NCBI GenBank assembly: GCA_026770025.1
Contig: JAMXDE010000058.1
Span: 1-64,000 of the forward strand
Direction of reading: 5' to 3'
Source: Craspedostauros australis
Lineage: Eukaryota > Bacillariophyta > Bacillariophyceae > Mastogloiales > Achnanthaceae
Length of the DNA: 64,000 nt
The stretch's first letter is position 1. Every line of letters starts with the position of its first letter. This document shows positions 24,566 through 36,500 of this stretch, piece after piece. The notes beneath the pieces were generated by a model that saw nothing but the letters and a program-made list of their open reading frames with translations, did not search any database and was not told the DNA's origin. A program made the translations under genes and the position numbers.

Positions 24566-26025
24566 TTCTACTGGAGCATCGGCAGTTTTCCAGCATGCCG
24601 AAATATGTGGTGTGGCAGGTGCTATTGCTATACTTCGGACAACCACCTTGGCTTTCATCACTTCCATCTTCAAGACGGCAACACAAAACGCAAGCGATCT
24701 GGACAAGAGAATGTTGATCAGCTGGGGTGCCAGAAGCGTTGATCGTGCAGCATACAGCCAAGCACGCGATGGTGACCACCTACTGATTCCTTTCGAGCGC
24801 GATTATTGCATATTTGTCAAGCTGAAGCACAGACAACCCATCACACTCAACGCTGTTGACAAACGGATTATGGGTGCCATCCGGAGAGTCAATCTGGATG
24901 CTTTCTGGAGTCGAGCCTCCACCACCGCCAAGGCGAACACCAGCAGAGCCAAACAGATGATTAAGGAAGCACAAGAACTCGGTCTGGAGGGACCATTCGA
25001 AGCCAAAGGTCCGCTACCCGCATACGACCATTGCAGTTATCAAGTGGCCATTCTAATGGTACTCGCGTTGCTGAAACCGGGACAATACTCCAAAACTCAC
25101 ATCCAGTACGACACTATCCGCAAATTGCGTGCCACCTACTCCAACCAAGTTCGCGCGTCAGCTGCCTCCACACAACAATCATTGAGCATGGGCAATCAGA
25201 ATGATAAGTACCAATGGATCGCTCATGACCCATGTGGCTCCTTCTGGTTCTCCAGGTTCAACGAGGGCTGTTGACACTGAATGGGACAGGACTGGAGACC
25301 CAACAAAGGCTTCTCCACAGCACTTGTATTGGCAATCTTGGACATGGCACAACAACAATTCGACGAATGTGAACACAACAACCCCAGAACAACATCGATG
25401 GGCTGCTTTCATGACCTGTGCTATGTTATCCTACACCATATCTCTTTGGGGTTCTGAGGCACAGATGTTGGACCCCAGGGCCACCATCAAGGAACAATCA
25501 TGCCAAAAGCCAGACGACCATATCACCATTGTACTACTACAAGGCAAATTCAAAGGCAAACATCAGTCATACAAACATATCATCCCTCTATCCAAGCGAA
25601 CCAAATCGGGTATCAACGTCCAAGGCATCATCAACACACCCCTGAGTGTGAAGCAGAAGTCGCAACAATATCACGGTCCCGCGATTTCATTGAAACAAGG
25701 TACCCTCTACACTCCAAAAGATCTCAACGATGCACTCCATGATGTCTTGGAGGGTATATGGGAGACCAACCAAGGGTTGTTTCCTCCTGACATCACCAAT
25801 GCATCCAAGCTACGCGAAAGCTACCACTGTTTTCAATCTTTCAGGCAAGCCTCGGACACACGCGCTCTGGAGCAAAAGGTGAGCGAAAGGTGACACCAAA
25901 CTGGTCAATGTTGGGAGAAACCAGGACCAGGAGGAGGACGGAGAAACGAAACCAACATGCGATTCCACTATGCCCAATTCGATCTGCTTGTCCGACCGTT
26001 TCTACGCTACACCACCTCCATGTGA
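24566..26025 (+). pseudogene. Tyrosine-recombinase-like protein, frameshifted (copy 2)
   Basis: Counterpart of 7111-8570. The Cys/His-rich start ends at GCQKR (24742). The middle frame carries NLDAFWSRASTT and CGSFWFSRF, and the last frame SLWGSEAQML and SDTRALEQKVS. The in-frame TGA is at 25891-25893 and the final stop at 26023-26025. The only substitution I noticed against copy 1 changes Ala to Glu (KAAQE to KEAQE) at 24966-24968. Confidence 0.6.
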
Positions 26026-27645
26026 TGGGTGGTACTATTGGGGGAATCAAGAAGTGCCCAAAAACAGTTTGGAATGGGTCATCAATATCCAGTGCAAACT
26101 GGTGGACTGATTTGATGTTGGAAGGCAGAAGCCACACTCGTGATAGCATTCGCTACATAAGGGCCAACACCTATATGCCAAATCATAGTCTGTGCATGAC
26201 ATCAAACCAATACTTAACAAGCATGGATTGACATGGTTGTACATGCAAGCATGCTCAACAACCATCCCAATAGCACTCATTTGACACTGTGATGAACACT
26301 ACTACTCAAACCTGCATTCCTCGTTGTACCCTTCTCTTCTTACAAACGATGACAGACAGCGTTCAACTCAAAGGCCATGATTGCTGCACCTCCCAAGATT
26401 ATTCGTCACATGTTCAGAGACTATTCATCACACCTTTGGACATTATTCATCACATGATTGTCCACTATCCATCACACATTCGAGTCCTACTCATCACACT
26501 CGTGAACCAGGAAAAACAGCCCGTCCTCATGAATCAAGAACAACCATGATGACGCTCGACAGGATGTCCTGACACTAACCCAAACAAGACAACGACACAA
26601 ACAAAGACGTCAGCAGGGCAGTGGGCGAGAGCTTCATTCCATCTGGGGGGACAGCATGCGCCCCCCCTACGGACAAAACAACTGCAGGTTTGGAACTTCA
26701 GAAAGGGTCACTACGACCGCAGGTTTGGGACATCACTGAGGGTGACACCAATCGTAAACAAGTGGAAACGAGATGTCACGAGGTCGAGAGCCGAAATACA
26801 TGACAAGATAGCATGCAGGACTGTGGACCCCTACCACACATATGTGGAAGGGTACAAGTGTGCAGATGCGGACGATGAAGCATCAGGATGAGGGCATGAT
26901 AGAAGGTGCAGGAGGATGCATGAGCAAGACACATCGAATATGTTCAGGAATACAACAATGCCTCGCTATGGCACCACAGAGAACGCCAACAATGAAATTG
27001 AAATTGAAAGAGAGAGTGAGAAAGAGAGTGAGAGTGAGGATGTGCTCACAGTTCTAAAACGGTATGATCTAAAAACAGCTTAGATTCATGCTGACTATAA
27101 CCCTTGATTTCCAACAACTGTCAAGTAGGTAACCCATTGGTCCTACCAAGCTCACACATGACTCACACATGACTCACACACTGCTCACACACTGCTCACA
27201 AATGGCTCACACACTGCTCACATACGGCTCACACATAAAGGTTCATGCTGCGGATAGTCCAAAATGCAAGGCACAGCCATTTCCATCACCCACCACATAA
27301 TTCACACTGAGCCATATGTAGTCACAGCCCATACACACACTCCAGCCACCTTGCACACTGACAACATGGTTGACAATGGTTGACACACAGTTCTGCAAGC
27401 TATATACAACTCACTCTACCAAAATGCATTGTACAGGAATGGCCATCACTCAACCCACAACAACAACTGGCCAATCTCGACCCCCAAGCACATGCACACA
27501 CTCCAAACACCGCACACACTGTCCACATGGTTGACACATGGTTGGAACATAGCTCACTCATGATGTTGCAAGCCAAACACAACTCATACACCCAAAAATG
27601 CAATAAACATCAATTGCCATCGCTAACGGCACACCGAAAATTAGC
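26026..27645. other. Non-coding segment (copy 2)
   Basis: Same text as 8571-10190: TTCATCACA motifs, a GA-rich run and CTCACACATGA repeats. No gene is recognised. Confidence 0.6.
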
Positions 27646-28970
27646 AGATATCTATTCCTATACCCCACCCCCAACCACGCAACTAACTGCTGCAAGTATT
27701 GCCCAAACTAACCCTTGATACCAATTCATCACACATTAACCCTTGATACAAGTTCATCACAAATTAACCCTTGCTACAAGTTCATAAAGCACCAACCCTT
27801 TTCATCACTCACCATACAACACACATTGGCCAATATCTATTCCTATACCCCACCCCCAACCAACCAACTAACTGCTGGAAGTATTGCCCAAACTAACCCT
27901 TGATACCAATTCATCACCCATTAACCCTTGATACAAATTCATCAGCCATTCACCCTTGCCACAAGTTCAGAACACCCTGACCCTGACCATCACTCACAGC
28001 ACAACGAAAATTAGCAGATATCTATTCCTATACCCCATACCCTAACCCCAACCACGCAACTAACTGCTGCAAGTATTGCCCAAACTAACCCTTGATACCA
28101 ATTCATCGCACATTAACACTCTAACAAATTCATCAGCCATTCACCCTTGCCACAAGTTCATAACACCCTGACCCTTGTCATTACTCATGGCACAACACAC
28201 ATTGGCCAATATCTATTCCTATACCCCATACCCTAACCCCCAACCACCCAACTAACTCCTACAAGTATTGCCCAACCTAACCCTTGATACCAATTCATCA
28301 CACATTAACACCCTAACAAATTCATCAGCCATTCACCCTTGCCACAAGTTCAAAATGCTGGAACCCTTTTCATCACTCACCATACAACACACATTGGCCA
28401 ATATCTATTCCTATACCCCACCCCCAACCACGCAACTAACTGCTGCAAGTATTGCCCAACCTAACCCTTGATACCAATTCATCACACATTAACACCCTAA
28501 CAAATTCATCACCCTATTAACCCTTGCTACAAGTTCATAAAGCACCAACCCTTTTCATCACTCACCATACAGCGCACATTGGCTGATATCCATTCCTATA
28601 CCCCATACCCTAACCCCCAACCACGCAACTAACTCCTAAAAGTATTGCCCTAAATAACCCTTGATACAAATTCATCATCGATTAACACCCTAGCCCTTGA
28701 TACAAATTCATCACACAGCAACACCCTAGCCCTTGATACAAATCCAACACACATTAACACCCTAGCCCTTGATACAAATTCGTCACACAGCAACACCCTA
28801 TTAACCCTTGCTACAAATTCATAACACCCTGACCCTTACCATCACACACAGCACAACGAAAACTAGCTGATATCCATTCCTATACCCTAACCCCATACCC
28901 TAACCCCAACCATGCATACCCTAACTAACTCCTAAAAGTATTGCCCAACCTAACCCATGATACAAATTCA
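27645..28970. repeat. Satellite A array, block 2 (copy 2)
   Basis: Counterpart of 10190-11515 with the same CCCATACCCTAACCCC inserts. Confidence 0.9.
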
Positions 28971-29109
28971 TCACACATACACACACATACACGTGCTCAC
29001 ACACGTGCTCACACACACACACACTCACACACTCACACACTCACACTCACTCACACACCCAAAATGGAATGCACAGCAACTGCCATCACTCACCACACAG
29101 CACCCACTT

Positions 29110-32100
29110 GCAGTCACTTCTGGCTTCTCTCTCTCTCTCAACACCTCTGATTGCGGTAGTCACACATCCAACAACGCCAGGAGGCGCCCCACACCACATA
29201 TGACATGGCAGAAGCGTGGCACTTGTGGTTGGCAACTCCATGATGCTCGTTGCCACACTCAAAGATGGATCATGATGGATGATGGATGATGGATGATGGA
29301 TCACGAATTCTCACACATGCAGACACTTCTGGCCCCTCTCACAACACCATCCGCTGCAATCCTCGCACATCTCACAACGTTTGCACATGCCCAATGGCAT
29401 GCATGACATGCCACATCCATATCACATCTGGTCAGAAACGACATGATGCTCATTGTTACCGTCACACTCAAACATGATCCAAGAAGGATCACAAAATCAC
29501 CCACTTGCAGTCACTTCCGGCTTCTCTCTTAACACCTCCGATTGCGGTAGCCACACATCCAACATCCCATACACACACCCCATGGCACATGTAATACACC
29601 ACATCCATGTTACATGTGGTCAGCAATGACATGACGCTCATTGTCACACTCAAAGATGGATCATGGTGGATGATGGATCACAAAACCTCAAACTTGCAGA
29701 TACAATGCTAACCCTGACGGCTAACCCTAACTCTCACAAGACGATCAACTACAATATTTCACACATCCAACATCGCATACACACGCCCCATGGCACGCAC
29801 AATACACAATACACAATACACCACATCTGTATCACATCTGGCCAGCAACGACATGATGCCCATTGTCACACTCAAAGATGGACCATGATGGATTGCAAAA
29901 CCTCAAACTTGCTGATACTTCTGGCTTACCCTAACTCTCACAACACCATCAGCTGCAATCCTTGCACATCTCACAACGCTCGCACACGTCGCATGGAACA
30001 CATGACATGCCACATCCATATCACATGTGGCCGGCAATGACATGATGCTCGTTGACATACTCAAAGATGAACCAAGATGGCTCACAAAATCACATACTTG
30101 CAGACACAATGCTAACCCTAACGGCTAACCCTAACTCTCACAACACCATCAACTGCAATCCTTGCACAACCACCAACAATCACACATGTCCCATGGCACA
30201 CCTGGCATGGCACATCCGTAACACATCTGGCCAGCAACTACAGGATGCTCATTGTCACAGCCACAGTAACACTCAAAGATGGACCATGATGAATCCCAAA
30301 ATCTCACACTTGCTGATACTAACCCTAACAGCTAACCCTAACTCTCACAACACCATCAGCTGCAATACTCGCACATACCACAACGCGTACACACGCCCCA
30401 TGGCATGCACAATACACAATACAACACATCCATATCACATGCGACCGGCAACGCCATGATGTTCGTTTTCACACTCAAAGATGGACCATGATGGATGATG
30501 GATGATGGATGATGGATGATGGATGATGGGGATCACAAACTCTCACACATGCAGACACTTCCGTCCCCTCTCACAACAACACCAACAACTGCAATCCTCG
30601 CACATCCCACAACACTCACACACGCCCCATGGCACGTACAATACACAATACACCACATCCATATCACATGTGGCTGGCAACGACATGATGCTCGTTGTCA
30701 CTGTAACAGTAACACTCAAAGATGAACCAAGATGGCTCACAAAATCACATACTTGCAGATACAATACTAACCCTAACCCTAACGGCTAACCCTAACTCTC
30801 ACAACATGATCAACTGCACTAATCGCACATCCAGCATCACTCGCACATGTTTGATGGCACGCATGACATGGTACATCCGTATCACATGCGGTCGGCAACT
30901 CAAAGATACTCGTTGTTGCCTTCACACTCACATGTGGATCATGGTGGAGCACAATTTCTCGCACATGCTGTCATTTCCAGTCCCTCTGCAAACACCATCT
31001 AATGCAATGTATCACACATCCAACATCGTATGCACACGCTCCATAGCTATAGCACGTACAGCGTACAGCGTACAATGTACAATACACCACCTCCATGTCA
31101 CACGTGGCTGGCAACTCCACGATGTTCGGTGTCACAGTCACGCTCAACAGATGGACCATGATGGATCACACAATCTCGAATTATGCAGATGCTTCTGGCC
31201 ACTCTCACAACACCATCAACTGTGATACTCGCGCACCCCACAACGCTCACACACGCACCATGGCACATACAATACACCATACACAATACATCACATCTGT
31301 ATCACGTGTGGCTGGCGACTCCAGGATCTTCAGTTTTGCACACAAACCTGGATCATGATGGATCAAAATAATATCTCACACTTGCACACATTTCCAGATC
31401 CTCTCTCACCACCACCAATTGTGGTGATGGCACAACCAACAACGCTCACACACGCCCCATAACACTATTGGCACGATACAAGCGTGGCACATGCGGCCAG
31501 CAACTCCAAGATGCTCATTGTTACTGTCACAGTAACACTCAAAGATGGACCATGGTGGATCATGTTGGATCACAATAATATCTCACAATTGCAGTCACTT
31601 CCAGCCCATGTCTCAACACCATCAACAGCAATATACTTTACACATCCAACAATGGCCGCACTCGCCCATACCATGCATGACATCGACCAAGTGTATCACA
31701 TGCGGCCAGCCACCCCAACGTGCTCATTGTCACACTCAAAGATGGATCATGATGGATCGTGTTGGATCACAATAATATCTCACAATTGCAGTCACTTCCG
31801 GCCCATATCTCAACACCTCCAACTGCAGTAATCACACATCCAACAATGGTCATACACACTTCGAAGCTACCTTGACGTGGCACCAAGCGTGGAACATACA
31901 GCTGGCTACTCAATCATATTCATTGTCATGCTCAAGGATGGACCATGATGGATCACAATATCTCACACTTGCACACATTTCCGGATACTCTCTCACCACT
32001 GCCAATTGCTGTAATCGCACATCTCACAACGTTCACACGTGCCCCATGGCACGCGCAATACTCCACCACCATATCACATGCAGCTGGCAACTTCACGATG

Positions 32101-32175
32101 TTCATTATCAGCCTCAAAGATGGACCATTTTGGATCACAATATCTCACACTTGCAGTCACTTGCAGTCATGTGCA
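29110..32175. repeat. Satellite B array (copy 2)
   Basis: Counterpart of 11655-14720 with the same units and GGATGAT runs (about 29275-29300 and 30489-30529). A spacer follows at 32176-32859, with the four-copy ACTGCCCATAC minisatellite near 32297-32345. Confidence 0.9.
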
Positions 32176-32859
32176 GTCACTTGCAGCCCCTCACTCACTG
32201 GCCAACACGCACACATAGACAGTGCACACAATGCACACAGTGCACACACACTGATCACATGGTTCCCTGCAAACTTAAATGGCCAAATCACAACACACTG
32301 CCCATACACTGCCCATACACTGCCCATACACTGCCCATACAGTGCCCATACAGTGCTCACAACAAGGAAATGCACAAAAACACAAGATACAACATCACTA
32401 ATAACCCGCAACCCTCCATACACGAGTAGCAAAGGCACACAAGACACACAAGGCATGCACAGAGACAAGGCCATGGCACAACATGTCACCAACTGCTCAC
32501 TACACACCCATGCATGATAACCAACCACACAAAAGAACAGGGCAATTTCCAGCACCCATCATACACTAAGACACTGCTCACTGCAGGCCAAAGCACGATA
32601 ATCCAGGACACAAAAGCATCACCCTAACAATTGACAGCACCAATCATACATCAAGACACAGCTCACTACACCCCAATGCACAATAACCCCAAAACAATGT
32701 TGCTAATAGCCCCTAACACACTGGCAGCAAAAACATGCACACACACAAGTGCCCGAACAATGCCCACAAAGTCAAAACTTGATCACACAACACGCCATTG
32801 CACGATAACCCACAATACAAGGACATTACTACACCCACGACACACATGAGCAGCAATGG

Positions 32860-33069
32860 CACACACTCACACTCACACTCACACTCACACTCACACTCAC
32901 ACTCACACTCACACTCACACTCACCCTCGCACTCAAACACACACTCACTCACACTCAAACACACACTCACTCACACTCAAACACACACTCAAACACACAC
33001 ACACACACACTCAAACACACACACACACACACTAACCCTCGCACTCAAACACACACTCAAACACACACT

Positions 33070-33128
<59 letters not shown>

Positions 33129-33137
33129 ACTCACACA

Positions 33138-33182
<45 letters not shown>
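32860..33182. repeat. Long CA/CACACT/CTCAAACACA tract (copy 2)
   Basis: Counterpart of 15393-15712. It has additional CACTCA units at the start and an internal CTAACCCTCGCACTCAAACA block near 33032 that copy 1 does not have at that place. Confidence 0.95.
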
Positions 33183-33185
<3 letters not shown>

Positions 33186-33567
33186 CACAGCGAACAACAC
33201 ACAACGCACAACGAACAACGTACAGACCAATGACTGTACACACACACGAACACACAATCCAACAAGTGACAGACCAATTATCCACAATCCAGTCCACTAC
33301 GGACGACGTACGGACGGTAATGTACACCAAGTCTCCATTTTCCGCAACTCCCAAATGTACCACCAAATGTCCATGTCCCCCACCTCCCAAAATACCATTA
33401 AAACCCCAAAATAGTGACAAACTTCAACACCCCACAGCTCGCTCAATATCCACCTGTTGACAAAATCGAGCGTCACTACAGGTGCCCAAAAGCCAACTCC
33501 ACACCACCAACAACAAAAAAGCCAAAAATATCAACCCTGACTTTCACAGGTTCCGGCTTTTATAAAC

Positions 33568-33585
33568 CCTAACCCTAACCCTAAT
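33568..33585 (+). repeat. Interstitial telomere-like array (CCCTAA)3
   Basis: CCCTAACCCTAACCCTAA marks the exact end of the duplicated block and the start of the higher-order repeat region. It is the longest perfect telomere-type run in the window. Read on the + strand this is the C-rich strand, the polarity found at a left chromosome end. Confidence 0.85.
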
Positions 33586-33596
33586 AGACCTAATAG

Positions 33597-36500
33597 TGTC
33601 CACACGTGCAACCAATCAAACCCTAATGTACGAGGATTTAACACGGTGACGTACGACGGCCAGACCGAAGTTTGGGTCCATTGACGGACGACGTGCAGAC
33701 GTTTGTATGGGCACGCAATACACACGGTCGAAGGACGGACGTTTTTGTATGGAAAATGTTCATGTTCCGCAACCCCACGTACGACGGTCAGACCGATGTT
33801 TGGGTCTGTTGACGGACGACGTACAGACGTTTGTATGGGCACACGTCTACGTACGGTCGACGTACAGACGTAAATGTATGGAAAATGTCGATGATCCGCA
33901 ACTCTCCGAAAGTGCGGACGAATGTTCATCATCCGCAACTCCCAAACAACACGAGATACTGCGAGCCACGCGATACACCGTGTTAAACATGTACACCACG
34001 CTACACCATGATGAACACATGTACACGTACATCTATGTGTACACACACACGCACCACGTCCATACCTACACATCAACACCTCTACCATCTTTAACGGACC
34101 ACTACAACGTGAGATATCGATGATCAAAGTACTCAACATTAACCAGTACTTGCAATACACAGTGTCATGTACATGTAAGCACACACACATGTTGACCATG
34201 ACCATGCGCACATGTGACAACAAGATCCACACTCTGAATCAACTTGGTGATGGAGATAGTGATGCATGAGTACAACACAAACAACATGTGATAACACGTG
34301 CAACCGTGTTAATGTGAGATGAACATCGTCAATGGCAGATGAACATGGTCAACGGCAAATGAACTATCTGTCAACACCAAATGAACTATCTGTCAACACC
34401 ATTCCAACTACTGGAGGATGGCACAAGTCCCATGAAATGGCTGACTTGTGGGGGAGGAGGGGGAAGTCAACACCAAATGAACTATCTGTCAACACCATTC
34501 CAACTACTGGAGGATGGCACAAGTCCCATGAAATGGCTGACTTGTGGGGGAGGAGGGGGAAGTCAACACCATCAACTGTGATACTCACACATCCACGTGC
34601 TCACACACACGCACACGTGCACACTGCCACACCGTACAACCAGCCACAACACACAACAACACGTGAGACTGTGATGCAACAGTCAACACCAAATGAACCA
34701 TCTGTCAACATCAAATGAACTATCTGTCAACACCATTCCAACTACTGGAGGATGGCACAAGTCCCATGAAATGGCTGACTTGTGGGGGAGGAGGGGGAAG
34801 TCAACACCATTCCAACTACTGGAGGATGGCACAAGTCCCATGAAATGGCTGACTTGTGGGGGAGGAGGGGGAAGTCAACACCATCAACTGTGATACTCAC
34901 ACATCCACGTGCTCACACACACACTCCCAAACAACACGAGATACTACGAGCCACGCGATACACCGTGTTAAACATGTACACCATGCTACACCATGATGAG
35001 CACATGTTCACGTACATCTATGTGTACACACACACACACCACGTCCATACGTACACATCAACACTTCTACCATCATCAACGGACCACTACAGCGTGAGAT
35101 ATCGATGATCAAAGTACTCAACATCAACCACTACGTGCAATACACAGTGTCATGTACATGTGAGTACACACACATGTTCACCATGACCATACACACGTGT
35201 GACAACAAGAACCACACTCTGAATCAACTTGGTGATGGAGATAGTGATGCATGACTACACCACAAGCAACATGTGATAACACGTGCAACCGTGTTAATGT
35301 GAGATGAACATGGTCAATGGCAGATGAACATGGTCAATGGCGGATGAACATCGTCAATGGCAAATGAACCATCTGTCAACACCAAATGAACTATCTGTCA
35401 ACACCATTCCAACTACTGGAGGATGGCACAAGTCCCATGAAATGGCTGACTTGTGGGGGAGGAGGGGGAAGTCAACACCATTCCAACTACTGGAGGATGG
35501 CACAAGTCCCATGAAATGGCTGACTTGTGGGGGAGGAGGGGGAAGTCAACACCATCAACTGTGATACTCACACATCCACGTGCTCACACACACACACACA
35601 CTGCCACACAGTACAACCAGCCACAACACAACAACAACACATGAGACTGTGATGCAACAGTCAACACACAATGAACTATCTGTCAACACCATTCCAACTA
35701 CTGGAGGATGGCACAAGTCCCATGAAATGGCTGACTTGTGGGGGAGGAGGGGGAAGTCAACATCAAATGAACTATCTGTCAACACCATTCCAACTACAGG
35801 AGGATGGCACAAGTCCCATGAAATGGCTGACTTGTGGGGGAGGAGGGGGAAGTCAACACCATCAACTGTGATACTCACACATCCACGTGCTCACACACAC
35901 ACACAATGCCACACGGTACAACCAGCCACAACACACAACAACATGTGAGACCGTGATGCAACAGTCAACATCAAATGAACTATCTGTCAACACCATTCCA
36001 ACTACTGGAGGATGGCACAAGTCCCATGAAATGGCTGACTTGTGGGGGAGGAGGGGGAAGTCAACACCATCAACTGTGATACTCACACATCCACGTGCTC
36101 TCACACACACACACACTGCCACACCGTACAACCAGCCACAACACACAACAACATGTGAGACCGTGATGCAACAGTCAACACCAAATGAACTATCTGTCAA
36201 CACCATTCCAACTACTGGAGGATGGCACAAGTCCCATGAAATGGCTGACTTGTGGGGGAGGAGGGGGAACAACACCATCAACTGTGATACTCACACATCC
36301 ACGTGCTCACACACACACACACACTGCCACACAGTACAACCAGCCACAACACACACGATAACATAGTATGCCACATGTGACTATGACACTGCACACCATG
36401 ACACATAATATCTCACAAGAATATGGGATACAACAGGCTCAACAGTGTTGACATGACAGTGCATGGATACAGGTCAGTAGCTGTGATCACTAGTCTTCGA

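Larger units (their letters stand above)
17622..33573. repeat. Subtelomeric segmental repeat, copy 2
   Basis: This is the second copy of the block at 1-16101, in the same orientation. It lacks one satellite A unit of roughly 130 bases that copy 1 carries around 4858-4989. It has one extra 11-base CACTGCCCATA unit near 32300 and a differently arranged CA tract at 32860-33182. Its Copia pol is the better preserved of the two. Beyond 33573 the text becomes telomere-like (CCCTAACCCTAACCCTAA), whereas copy 1 diverges into a short, different tail before the next Copia gag begins. Confidence 0.95.
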
